From: Daphnia carinata
Taxonomy: Eukaryota > Arthropoda > Branchiopoda > Diplostraca > Daphniidae
Direction of reading: 5' to 3'
DNA length: 64,000 nucleotides
Assembly (NCBI RefSeq): GCF_022539665.2
Contig: NC_081337.1
Span: 9,214,679-9,278,678 of the forward strand
Both the position numbers and the translations under genes were made by a program. Every line of letters begins with the position of its first letter. The first letter of the stretch is position 1. The notes under the pieces are model-generated. The model was given only the letters and a program-made list of their open reading frames with translations, was not told the origin of the DNA and ran no database searches. This document shows positions 34,821 to 45,874 of this stretch, piece after piece.

Positions 34821-37800
34821 ATGGAAGCACCGGATTCCAATCCGAATTCGAATAATACGAATACTAATAGTGTTACCAGTAATGGCATAAGTACTTCAAC
34901 GAATTCTGCTATTAGCGGCTCATCTGGCGGCCGGATCAAACGAAAACAATGGGTTCTCCACGATGGTCCCCACGGATCGCTTCAGCGGCTTCGGCTCCGC
35001 ATGGCAGAGGAAGGCTGTGGCCATAGTCAAGTGGCACTAGCTAAACAATTTCTTTCAGAAAATTGTGCAGAAAGTGACCAGATGGCAATTCACTGGTATA
35101 ACATTACAACTTCAATCTTTAAACGGAATTATAACTTTTCGATTTCTTCAGGTTATTGAAAGCAGCTGACCAGGGTCATTATGAAGGTGCAGAACTACTC
35201 AAGACTTGTTTTGAAACAAATAGAGGCATAACAGAGAGCAACTGCCACAAAATACGCTCTTTCCTGGAGTATGCTTGCATTCTAGTATCATATCAGTGTG
35301 TACAGCATTTACATAGTTCTCCATTATTTCAGTATGTCCCAGCATGAAAGGGCTGCAAGGTTAGGTGCAAAAACCTTATTTTCCAACATGGCACAAGGAA
35401 ATGAATTCATAACTACAAAGCAACTGGAACAGTGGCTAGAAGATAGTTTTGCGTCACAAAAAACTTCACAGCTTGAAAACGAAGAAGCTCTGAAGCAGGT
35501 CACTGATTCTTCTTCATTAGTGTTGGGAGGAGAACTGATCAGCGAACAGCATATGGTATTTTGAGTTCTAGACAACATAGTGTTGTTAGTTGTCAACAAA
35601 TTCAGAGCAAACTAAAAAACAAATCCTTTTCTTTCTTTTGCTAAGATGTCGGCTGCGTCTGTCTACGCATCCGGCCATTTCCCACCTCTATTACGGTTAC
35701 TCAATCTGGGATCCAAACAAAATCTTAGCCACATGTATCATTGGCTGAAATGTTGCAAGCTTGTTGACTTTACCCATCCCCTATCACTATCCCTTATGTT
35801 TTCATTAGTTATAATTTCGTTTGCCTTTAGCAACCCTATTTTGTTACTCAACTTGCAACTATCGTCCGCCTTAATTTTGCTCACTTGGGTCCTGGCTTTA
35901 GCGGCAGCCATATACTTTACAGTCCAATCATGTCACTCGGTTAGGGAATGGAACATGTTCCATGGTTGGTCGTTGCTATTATCCCAACATGCCCAACGAC
36001 TCCTCGAACCGGTCACGGCCGAAAATTTGTATATTTTCGGTATATTTCCATACCATCTTGGGCGACTTTTATTAGCGACCTTGCTATGTATTTCACTCCA
36101 ACCCGCATTACAGCTGGTGCGCTCCTCCTTACCTGATCCGGGATCATGGATCCCATTTGGCGAACTAAGCGTTCTGGCAACATTACTCTGCTCGACCTGT
36201 CTCGATTGTCATGTCGGAGTCGGACTTTATGATCTGCTGTATCTCGTCTGTTGGATCCTTTGGCGAGCTGATATCAGCCTCTGGAGTTTCTATTCTGAAG
36301 ATGACGAGAGCACATCACCGCGCTGGACTCAACTTTTTCGCTCTTCTTGGAGTATTCGTTTCCATCTGGGTACCGCTGTAACGCTCTTGGGAACCGTGCT
36401 TCTTATTTACCTATACGCCAAAAGAATGAGACAGTTCAACTATGCAAGTCATAGATTGGCTTGGTCTCTTCCGCATTTTCTCAGTCTCTTCTGGCTTTTC
36501 TTAGCCATTGATTGGTTCCAGTTATCCGGCTACGATGGGGTATTAAAGAGCCTTAATTTAGAAGTCCTTTAAATGTAATTATTCACTTTTGTTTTAGATC
36601 TTGCGTGGTATGGGTTTCCTTATTGCTGCTGCCCTTCTCCGTTCTAACTTGCTCACCAAAGCCAACGTGGTATGTTAACCCTAAATTTTTACAAGTATTA
36701 TTTGTTATATTTTTAACTTTAAAAAGCTTGGCTATAAAGATATAAATTTTTAACACCTTTTTTACAGCTTCTTTGCATTACCTCCTACTCATCTGGATCT
36801 GCAGTCGGTTTAGCTCCTTGGATGGGACTTGGCGTGGCTGCCTGCCTAATCACTATATTTCGAATGAGAGCTCAGTTCTCAAATCTAAAGAGCCAAAGGT
36901 TGATTTTCATAAAGCAATTTCATTCATGGTCCTTTAAACCGTTTGTTCATTTAATATTTGCATCTATTATCGATCTATCGGTAGCGTCCTAATGGTAGTA
37001 TGCCTAGCCGTACTCACCTATCGTCTAATGCAGTTTGTAAAAACTCCTGACATGCTTCCCGAAGACGTCTTGGAGTTGCCTACAACGACCCCTGTTCCTG
37101 CTATTCACTTGCGGCCAGGATTAGGTGGCATCAGTCATGGATCCATTGGTGAGGATTTGAACTCTGATTCAGGAGAGGTGAGATACCAGTGGTTCTATTT
37201 GCATAATTTCAATGTAATTTAATCAATTTCTTTTTGTAAAGCTTACTTGGGAGCGTTATCACGAGTTCTGCTTCTATTCGCCATCCTCTGACTCTAGTTC
37301 CTCTATAGCTTCTATTCAACTGGCATGTTCCGCCCTTAGCGGATTGAGTGTTGAGTGGGATGGGGTTGTCCGTCAGGTAAATATTCCTTGCCATTGCAAA
37401 CAGTCAGTGTGACGTTAACATAACAAGATTTTATCAAGGTTTCCATTGAAAGTCGACAGAATACGATTGAGTCGCTATTGCAATGGCTCCCATCAAAGTG
37501 GTATGAATGGCTTGTTTGCCGAATTGGAGAAAAATGGCCTCCGTGTCACAACCACAACCATGGCATGCCGCAGTCACTTGACTCGAGACGGTGTCATTTA
37601 ATTTGGCGATTAAATCACGATCGTGGAAGACTGTGCCACGTTGATAACTTCTCCAAATTCACTCTGCGCATCGAGGTTCGTCCTTGTCCAATAATCTTCC
37701 ACTTTGTTTCAAAGTATTTCTATCCTCTTCGTCGCTTCTTTAGGTAGAATCGAAGGTTCCGATTCAACTGTCATCTTGGTTCAGTGATGCTAATAGTGAT

Positions 37801-38130
37801 AAAACGCTGGCAGTAGAATTACTAGCTGGTCCGCGATTCCAAAAGTTGGCTTTGCGTTTGTTATCGGGCCAAGAAATTCGTTTCCGAGGCACATTCTCAT
37901 CGCCGTCAGTTGGTGGTCTCAAACCGGAATTGGTATTGAGCTCGTTGGAGTGCTTGTCTTGTCAATCGGATAGCTCGTATAACGGTCGTACAGAGTCTGC
38001 TGCCGACCAACCAGTACATGAGTTGCCAGATGCCAGTATTTTCGTCGATAAGGCGTTGCAAGGAGCGGCAGATTTCGTCCTGCCGCATTTTTTACGTCTT
38101 AATGTCACCCAGTTGCTTCATTCTGGCTAA
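34821..38130 (+). CDS. WFS1: Wolframin, ER membrane protein
   Basis: Ten exons, 34821-35095, 35152-35284, 35343-35555, 35646-36539, 36598-36669, 36768-36898, 36985-37177, 37242-37376, 37439-37675 and 37744-38130, give 889 aa; human WFS1 has 890. After a low-complexity Asn/Ser/Thr N-terminus come Sel1-like helical repeats (SQVALAKQFLSENCAESDQ, LLKAADQGHYEGAELLKTC). A helical region (EFITTKQLEQWLED) precedes about nine hydrophobic segments, roughly residues 240-560. The C-terminal lumenal domain has WERYHEFC, the OB-like part SVEWDGVVRQVSIESRQN, and a cysteine pattern (VCRIGEKWPPC). Wolframin supports ER calcium handling and proteostasis. The exon-3 acceptor at 35342 was chosen because the stronger AG at 35332 leads to a stop. 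An AATAAA lies at 38266. Confidence 0.93.
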
Positions 38131-38265
38131 CTGCTTCGCAAAATCACCCTTACATCTTTAACACATTTAATTTATGCTTTTACCCATCAGCATTTTTCAA
38201 TGATGATATTTTCGTGCCATCAGTGATCGTTGTTCATGTCACAAAAACTATAGGTAGCTTTTATG

Positions 38266-38271
38266 AATAAA
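38266..38271 (+). terminator. Poly(A) signal AATAAA of WFS1
   Basis: Canonical hexamer 136 nt after the WFS1 stop codon. Confidence 0.55.
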
Positions 38272-39048
38272 ATAATTAATAATAGAAACATGGAAATGAC
38301 TTTGGAGGTATTAGGGCTAACAGTTTCATCAGACAAAGCAAGAATAAACACAATAATGCGCTACAGCTTCGGGTCCGTATTCGCTTATACGAGAGCTTTT
38401 GTTTTGTCCGTTTTACTAAGGTCTACAGGCACTAAATTTCATCCTGTTGGAGATGACGAACAAATAGACTGCAGTTAACGATTCCAAATTTGAAGCACAT
38501 TGTCTGTATCTTATGTGGGCTGAGTTCTGTGATGTATGGACGCAATGAAATGTGGAGCATATGATGAGAATTAGCGAAAATGTCTCAAACATGTTTTGAA
38601 TAGACATCGTTCTTTAACAAGGGGACCATAACCTAAATACGATCTACGGTCTTCTTCTATTAGCCAAAATTTCCGACAGCTACGCGCACGAAAATGAGGG
38701 AGGTAAGAGACGATGAAACCCAGCAGACAAGGGGGAAATATGAGGACGGGAGGGAGAACGAGACTGTTAGTGTAAACAAGGCTGAAAGCGGAAAGAACCG
38801 CTTAGATGGAAAATGAAGAACAGACGGCTTTTGGTAACTGAGGATAGGGAGAAGGTTATACGGTTATCACCCCTCGAGTTGGCAGAGGTCAAAACAAACA
38901 GTCGTAACTAGGTTTCTGTCGCACACTCAGTTGTGCTCACAAAACGACGAGCGAACAGTCAAATTTCAGAACAGTATACTCCGAGAGACGTCAACATCCA
39001 GATATACTATAGCCGAAAAAGGGACTTGCTACTTTAGTTTCAAAGAAG
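38272..39048. other. Gap upstream of the secreted cupin gene
   Basis: No coding region supported. A 71-codon open frame at 38263-38478 begins at the poly(A) signal and lacks domain features. The purine-rich stretch at 38690-38860 probably belongs to the promoter or 5' UTR of the next gene. Confidence 0.4.
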
Positions 39049-40162
39049 ATGGCTTGGTCCACTGTTGTGAAACTCTGCTTGATCGTCGTTTTGTGCTTCA
39101 CAGTCGTTGATTACGTCAATGCACAGGGTAACATTTCTTGCAAGTTGCGAGAAAATTTAGCCGGCAAAAAACAACAAAAAACAATTGAGTTTGGTATTGG
39201 CAAAATTAGGACGTACCAGTAGCAGCAGCGGCAGCAGCAATTTGAAACTGAAGGAAGAAGTGGAGTTTCTCAAAGCAAACCTGAGCGCCCTATGGGACAT
39301 AGTTTCAGCGCTGCAAACACGAGCGGCTGAGGAACGCCAAGACGAATCGGAAGAGCTTGTCGTCAGTTTAGGACTGAAAAGGAAAGAAGCATGGGGGCCT
39401 AATATGAAAAATATTTTCGATTCACAGGTTGATTATTCGCTAATTTTTTATCATTACATTCTCCATCATATCATCATATTTAATGCCCTTTTATTTTTTT
39501 TTTACGCAAAATGGTTTTTGATTCATTTGTATGATATTGGCGTAGATACGCGTACGGCCACAAGACGAATCGAAGAGCTATCCAGCCGTGTCGGCAGCCT
39601 ACTTGCTTTTCCGCCGCAAAGACTTCAGCACGTGGAGGCGGGTGAAAAACACGGACGAGCTTTACTTTTGGCATCGCGGGACGACATTGCTGGTAGCTAA
39701 TTTCACAACATTTTACGATTAAACCGCTGTTTTTAAACGATATTTTACTGTTTCCCTAACACGCTAGTTACATTTACTCAAGCCAGACGGTAGTGTCCAG
39801 CAAGTGAAATTAGGAGACCCCATTCAAGATCCCGATGCAAACCCGCAAATAATTATTGCCGTTGGATCGTGGGTAGCGGCCGATCTAGAAGATAAGCTTA
39901 GCTATTGCCTCATCAGCGTTGTTCAAGCACCCGGTAATTTTCTTTATAATCTTTTTTCATTCACAGTTGATCGGTTTTCTTCCTACTTGCTTCACGAAAC
40001 TGTTGTGCCGCTTATTTCGTAGGTTTTGACGCGTCTAAAGCTGAAGTGGGTCAACCTGAAACGTTGATATCACGTTACCCTCAGTCCGAGACGCTCATCA
40101 ACCGCTTGGCTCCACCCCGCCAACTGCCGGCGACAACAACCGATGCGACCGACGATGAGTGA
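39049..40162 (+). CDS. Secreted DUF985 (Cupin_5-like) protein
   Basis: Five exons, 39049-39127, 39210-39427, 39546-39692, 39768-39933 and 40023-40162, join in phase to 249 aa. Residues 1-25 are a strong signal peptide (KLCLIVVLCFTVVDYVNAQ). A short Ser-rich segment and a helical, possibly coiled-coil stretch (EEVEFLKANLSALWDIV) come next. From about residue 85 the order of a DUF985 cupin follows: VVSLGLKRKEAW, AVSAAYLLFRRKDFSTWRRV, DELYFWHRGTTLLLHLL, PDGSVQQVKLGD, PQIIIAVGSWVAADL, and SVVQAPGFD with LISRYPQSETLINRLAP. Known members are cytosolic single-domain cupins of unclear chemistry. Here the HPEGG-type loop and the histidine of the WHRV-type motif are not seen. The exon 1/2 junction is the least certain part, and function is unknown. 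Confidence 0.66.
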
Positions 40163-40686
40163 TGTACTCCCGCCCCACTCTTCAAATATTTTTGTTTTGA
40201 CTCGAAACTTTCTTGACCCTTTCCCCCCAGTGTTATGCCTCGTCCCTCCATCAGCTAATCCTTCTGCCAAGTTTATACGTGCCTAATTGTAATTGTATTC
40301 TTTTTCAAGGAACAATAATAATAAAAAAATTAGATAGCACCTTTCAGTGCACGGAGTGTGTCTACGTACGAGCGAATAACTTTGTATAGAGAAAAATGGG
40401 AACGGAATGACCTAGATCTCTCCGTTATTCTTTTTTCTCATGGTGTATGCACAACAGGAACTGTTTCACGGCTGTTCTTATACAAGTGCACGAACGCCTT
40501 AGTGCATTGCATTGGCGCTCCACCCTACTCTCACGCGCCGTCATTTTACAGTAACAACGTAGGCTTTGGTTAGGGATGCTTTAGTCGGAGTTCGGAATAG
40601 TGCGTGGACTGTGTTGGTTAAACACTCTCGAATTTGTGACAGTTTGCGGCTTCAATGTTAGCTACGAACCGCAGGGTTTGGTCAAC
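40163..40686. other. Gap between cupin and ninjurin genes
   Basis: No supported coding region. An AATAATAATAAAAAA stretch near 40313-40328 is a likely poly(A) signal region for the cupin gene. The rest is probably ninjurin promoter and 5' UTR. Confidence 0.4.
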
Positions 40687-42571
40687 ATGGTAAACACAAG
40701 TGGCGTGATGGTAAACGCAAATGGCGTGGGAAATCAAACGGAAATTTCATCAAGGGAGGTGGAGATGGTTGCTGTGGTAAGTTTGGAATTTTAACATCGA
40801 CAATCGAATCTTGCCTTTGTTGTTCTTGCATCCCTATGGCAACGTTTCGCACTATGTGATGTGCGTTTCCTCTATTTTAGTTTAACCACAAGCGATTTGC
40901 CAGTGTTCGATAACACAATGGCCGAAGTTTATAGAGCAGATGACGAGGCACACAAATTTCTTGTGCATAATATTTCGAAAAAATTCGTTAAATAGTTGCT
41001 TTTAATGTTACAGGGAAAGACGTTGGACGCTAACAAGTACGCCACCAAGAAAACCATCGCCCAGGGAATGCTGGTAATGAATTTCGCAAAATTAATTCTT
41101 AATCGCACGCTAGAACAAAATGTTAATATTTTTTACGGGTTGTTTCAGGATATTGCATTACTGACGGCGAACGCTTCTCAATTAAAATACGTTTTGCAAT
41201 TAGGACATCGGCATGAATTCTATCACATTATGGTCTCTCTGATTGCCTCTTCGATTGTTCTTCAGGTGAGTACGATTATAGCTATGATTGCGCTTGTGGA
41301 ATGTTATTTTCATTAGAAGACTAGGAAGGATTTTAGATTATTATGTAGCAATACAAGCGCAATTTCCCTAACGAGGAGAAAAGCGGGTTTTAGAGCAGAG
41401 GGAGGGTGGCGCGTGATTATTGGGACAAGAAAGCTTCAATGCCAAAACGAGTCCTACCAACAGTTTTCCATTGAATGTGTAACGTATTTGTAGATTTTCG
41501 TCGGGATTTTGGCCCTCTCCTTGAACATGATGCGTGATTGCCGTCTTCACATAGAAGAGTATCGGTGGTCGGCTTTGGCTCTAAACTACATCAACTTGGG
41601 CAGCGTCGTCGTTATTACTGTCTTGAATGTTCTGGTTGCAGCTTTCGATCCCGTAGCCGTTGTTTTATAGACCGCTAAGAATTAAAGAGAAAATAAAGGA
41701 TGAAGGGTAAATTTCAAACAGTCTTGCTAGCCAAACAGCATAAAAAGAGTGGTACCTTAATGTATACAATTGCGCGACATATGTGGATATCTAATAAAAC
41801 GTAACAATAGACTGCCATTCGATTGAATTTTGTTGAACGACTTCATTACTATGTATACACGCCACTGCAGGTGATGCTGGGCCTTACCGTCGCCACCATC
41901 GCCCTAATGAACAACTGGCATTACTGCAAATTGGTGTCGACCAATAAGCTCAACTATCTGGTCTTGGCCTTCTCGCTCGCTATTGCTATTATAGATTGCT
42001 TAAAGATACCGTTCGCCGCAGATCGTAAATATAACGAGTAGTTCTTTTGTAATAGATAGTTAACCCAAGATCTCAATATTCTCTACCCCTTTACTTGCTC
42101 AGTCCTTTACATGCCACAGAAGCCTAATCAATTTTAACGAACTAGAAGCAAAATGGCCCCTAAAATGTACCGATGTAACGCGTCAATAAACAAATGGCAC
42201 GCTGCGCTTCGATTGCTTTTTGGATTTTTGCACTATACGGATCCACTTCGTTATTAGTGGGAAATCATATATCTTCCCTGGCGGAGTTTCACAAAACTAG
42301 CTGAGAGTCAAATCGAGAGAATGGCGAATTATAATTACCTTTTCCTATTCAGGTGATTGTTGGCATCCTATTTCTAATAATTGGAACCGTGAATATCAAC
42401 GACGATGATAATCATCGATCAGCAGTTATTTTGAATGACCTGGTCGTTGTCTTCATTTTCATCATTTCTGTCATCAATATTATAATTTCTTCTTTTGGGA
42501 TCCAACACATTGATTTGGCCATTCTTCCGAGTAATTCTAATTTAACCACCGCCAAGTATCTGGGAAAATAA
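40687..42571 (+). CDS. Ninjurin with three alternative terminal exons
   Basis: Shared exons 40687-40776, 41014-41073 and 41149-41265 all end in phase 0. They encode the ninjurin signature: NKYATKKTIAQGMLDIALLT and ANASQLKYVLQLGHRHEFYH, the amphipathic helices 1 and 2 plus the start of the first transmembrane helix, ending SSIVLQ. The rest of the membrane domain comes from one of three downstream exons, 41494-41670, 41871-42041 or 42353-42571, giving 147, 145 or 161 aa. All three begin with an acceptor AG in phase 0 and encode the end of helix 3, a loop, helix 4 and their own stop. Ninjurins are cell-surface adhesion proteins; NINJ1 oligomerises to rupture the plasma membrane in lytic cell death. 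The third exon (VIVGILFLIIGT...INIIISSFGIQ) looks closest to vertebrate NINJ1. Confidence 0.9.
41494..41670 (+). other. Ninjurin alternative terminal exon a
   Basis: Begins after TTTGTAG in phase 0 and encodes 58 residues plus TAG. It supplies the end of helix 3 (IFVGILALSLNMM), a charged loop (RDCRLHIEEYRW) and helix 4 (VVVITVLNVLVAAFDP). An AATAAA at 41692, 22 nt after the stop, and another at 41793 fit a terminal exon with its own poly(A) site. Confidence 0.8.
41871..42041 (+). other. Ninjurin alternative terminal exon b
   Basis: Begins after CACTGCAG in phase 0 and encodes 56 residues plus TAG. It contains VMLGLTVATIALMNNW, a loop, and a second hydrophobic helix (NYLVLAFSLAIAIIDCLKI). 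It is the most divergent of the three; the conserved FG motif at the end of helix 4 is replaced. AATAAA follows at 42185. Confidence 0.75.
42353..42571 (+). other. Ninjurin alternative terminal exon c
   Basis: Begins after TATTCAG in phase 0 and encodes 72 residues plus TAA. VIVGILFLIIG, a loop with DDDN, then VVVFIFIISVINIIISSFGI match the canonical ninjurin helix 4 ending FG(V/I)Q. An AATAAA overlaps the stop at 42567. Confidence 0.8.
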
Positions 42572-42686
42572 ACAACCCTGCTACTCTTATTCAGAGAGGG
42601 TGGAAGGCAAAAACAATAAGTGGTATTCGATTTTAGAAAAATGAATGAATACTGTACATAATATATTCCAAAGATTTTTCTCTTCG

Positions 42687-44002
42687 CTAGGATGATCCTA
42701 CTTCACGCGAGGAAGACTTTGCGCAACGGAATCCCAAATTACTGGCCGAGCTACACATAAATAGAATCATTAGTAAGGTGGTTATTATGGTGATCAGGAA
42801 TAATGTTATACCTGTCTGGAGTGTTTTGACTCCGAGCAGCACAGCGGTAGCGGAAACAAGTGGAGTGATGGCACATATACGATCCACCTTTCTTGACCTT
42901 GTCTTTTCCACTTCTTGGACCAGTCTAATATCCAGAGAAAGTACAAAATGTTATTTTAAACCATTCATTAATTTTCAAGGCTATCACATGGTAAAACAGC
43001 GAAACATGTGTACCGGATTCTTTACGAGGTGATAGCTATGATCGATTTGCCACCAATCCATGGTCCACTCCCAAACGTTACCGACCATTTGATGAAGTCC
43101 GTACTTATTTGGAGGAAAAGCATTGACGGGTGCTGTGCTAATATAACCATCGTCTGCCGTGTTTCCATCAGGAAATTTTCCTTGCCAAATATTGGTCCTA
43201 AACAGCGAACATAAAAATTGAAATCACTTTTTATCCTATGAAGAGTTCGATAAAGTTACCAATGCTTTCCATATGGATTTAATTTATTTCCCCAAGGATA
43301 GAGACGTTTCGTGAGCCCTCCTTTACAAGCAACCTCCCATTCGGCTTCAGACGGCAATCTTTTCCCATAAAAATTACAGTAGCTGACAGCATCATTCCAG
43401 GATACATGAACCACTGGGTGGTCCTTTTTTTCTACATTATCCATAATAAGTTTGAAATTTAGGATAAACATCTTGACAAATAAAGCAAAACCTGATATTG
43501 AAGAGGTTGGCCCTTCAGGATATTTCCATGAAGCATTTGTTACAGGCATCCACCATGGGGCAGATGCTACAACCTTCGAGATCTTGGATTTGGTTTCTTC
43601 ACTAAGAATTCCTTCAAAGACAAAAGAACTTCCATATTTTTCAGCCTCAGTGATAAAGTTGGTAGTTTCAACAAAATCTGCAAAATTTTGATTGCTGACT
43701 TCATGTATGTCAATGAAATATTCATTGAGTTGAACTGATCGAGAAGGTGATTCTCCATCAGCTATGAATACTGGCTCATCGGTTCCAATTTCATATGTTC
43801 CAGCTCTTATCAAAACCATACCATTATAATTGTTAACAGCACATGTTTCCTCGGAAAATAGATCCTCAGACTTCCTCAGTGAAGGCTTTGGTTTCTCATG
43901 AAAGCAGTCATTGCTGACAAGGCTTATACAAACACATGACAGATACAGTGCAAACCAAATAACGTCTTTTATTAATTTGAGCATTTTCCCATATTTTTTC
44001 AC
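42687..44002 (-). CDS. SUMF1: Formylglycine-generating enzyme (sulfatase-modifying factor 1)
   Basis: Five exons, 44002-43492, 43431-43260, 43197-43014, 42924-42812 and 42750-42687, give 347 aa; human SUMF1 has 374. A hydrophobic signal sequence ([20 protein letters not shown]) directs it to the ER. The C-type-lectin-like FGE fold follows: [71 protein letters not shown], and the catalytic block [16 protein letters not shown]. Cys307 and Cys312 correspond to the two active-site cysteines, the copper-binding pair. It ends SNLGFRCA. The enzyme oxidises a cysteine of nascent sulfatases to formylglycine, so all sulfatases depend on it. The start could be either ATG at 44002 or the one at 43984; both precede the signal sequence. 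Confidence 0.95.
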
Positions 44003-44341
44003 TAATGAAAGGCAAATGAAAAAATACGAACGCTAGCAACTCAAACACAATGCAATCAACTTACGTCTCCTAATTTGACACACGAATTTTAAGCATGGAC
44101 ATTCTAACCTATTGCCACGGCATAACGTTTAAGCAACTTTATGGGCATCAGATTATGTTATTCTATTCAATATTCAGCATATTTCAGTTGCGGAACCCTA
44201 AAATTCGCAAACGTCTTTAAACATAGTAGCTGTATCAAGCGCTAGATGACAGCCACGCACGCATTTTGTCAACAAATGAAATTAACGTCAGTGAAATTCT
44301 TCGTGTGGTTTTCTTATTGTATACTTTGTTACCGAACCAAA
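44003..44341. promoter_or_regulatory. Short divergent promoter region, SUMF1 / UBAP1
   Basis: The start codons of two head-to-head housekeeping-type genes lie 339 bp apart, so this interval must contain both transcription starts. I identified no specific factor sites. That it works as one bidirectional promoter is inferred from spacing alone. Confidence 0.45.
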
Positions 44342-45874
44342 ATGGATCGCTCTGGTTCAATGTCTGGTAAAAAAAAATTAATAACAAAACAAAGAACACA
44401 CATACTTGTATAAAATATGCTAACTCGATTTTCTTAGCAAACAGTTATTTAAGAGGTATCTCTGTCAAGATTAGTGAGAAGTACCGACCTCTCCGTCGAC
44501 CCACACTTCCACCTGGATTATGTCACTTTGAGCCTCCTTCTCATTTGTTTTGTGATGATGTATTTCATTCAAATTAAGTAGTTTCTATCAACATTACCTA
44601 AAAAAATGTTTTCTGTAGATTGAGCTTTTAGATGAATCAAGTGCATTGAAACTAGTGGAATCTATCAGAAATCTTCGGACCCAAGAGTTAGTAAGAAGAA
44701 AGCAGAGAATAGCTGCACTAGAGGAACAAAATATTGATGAAAAGGAAATAGAAGAGATAACTTCAGGTCTCCCTTTAAATAGCCGAACAAACAGCATTCC
44801 TTCACAAAATGTTATCAACTTGCATCCATCAAATGGTCAATTGCTGCCACATACTCAGACCTCAATGGAAGTTCTTACACCAATCCAAAGCTCTACAGTG
44901 GAAATCAAGAAAAAGGAAAATATGTCTGTCATTAACCTAGCTGAATTTGAAAGCTATTCAACTAATCCTTTTGAGGAAATGGAACTAAAGACCTTAAATG
45001 ATAAAGAAGAGCTAGCCATGTTGCTTCAACCAAACTCCCAGTCATCTTATCGGCTGCCTTATCAAAACTATAACCCTTCAACAATGGCAGCATGGCCTGA
45101 ACAAGTATGGTTTTTCATATATGTAAAAACAAGTAGTCTGTAATAAGAAGTTTTTTACTTACTATAAACTACAATTACACTTCATTTCAGAGACATCAAC
45201 TCCCCTTGGGGCAATATCAATCAAGCTGGATTCCAAATGAAAACACAGTTTTCGGTGCGGATAAGATATCTTTTGGGAACATGTGCACGCCTATGCAATC
45301 CAACGATCGAACCGTTTCGCATACAAACTTACGCCAAGCCAAAAGTGTCCCAGACCTGTCTGATACTAGCTTTGGCACTGGAGGAATTCCAATAAATCAT
45401 CTGCCATTTGCAGGGGCATTGGATAAGAGACTCAGCTCTCGCACTCCTCCTCCACGTTTAACGTTAGACTCAATAAAAAGGCCAATGCCAATGCCAAGTA
45501 TGACTCACTCGCTGCCATTCGAAAAGAACCTTACCGCAGTCGAGAGATGCTTAGTCCAACAATTGCATGATATGGGATTTGTACGGGAAACAGCAGCCCG
45601 AGCTATTGCTCGTCTGGGTGCCAATGAAAAGGATGTTGTTGACCAACTGTTACTAATTCAAAAATTGGAAGAAGCTGGCCATTCGATCCAGAGGATAGAA
45701 TCTGCATTGGACGTTCTTAAGCCTTGTACGGAATTACCAGAACAGATAGAGCATCACCTAAGGCTGGTCGATCAGCTGTCGGCATTAGGATTTGACCATA
45801 GAAAAATAAGTTCTGCCTTAGTGGCGGCATGCCACAATCGCGACAAGGCCTTGGATATTCTTTTGCTGAAGTGA
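44342..45874 (+). CDS. UBAP1: UBAP1, ESCRT-I subunit
   Basis: Four exons, 44342-44366, 44438-44559, 44619-45104 and 45191-45874, give 438 aa. The N-terminus resembles the UMA domain that binds the ESCRT-I core (YRPLRRPTLPPGLCHFEP). The central motif NLAEFESYSTNPFEEMELK matches the conserved NLADF...DPF..LELKT patch of UBAP1. The C-terminal about 110 residues are the SOUBA tandem UBA region (VERCLVQQLHDMGFVRETAA, VDQLSALGFDHRKISSALV) that binds ubiquitin. UBAP1 selects ubiquitinated receptors for multivesicular-body sorting. Exon 1 carries only 25 coding bases and is easily missed. The start is the first ATG and lies 339 bp from the divergent SUMF1 start. Confidence 0.9.

Noticed and set aside
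35296-35332. 37-nt alternative intron in WFS1
   Set aside because: It keeps the frame, but the length is below the usual minimum and the 58-nt alternative fits the phase better.
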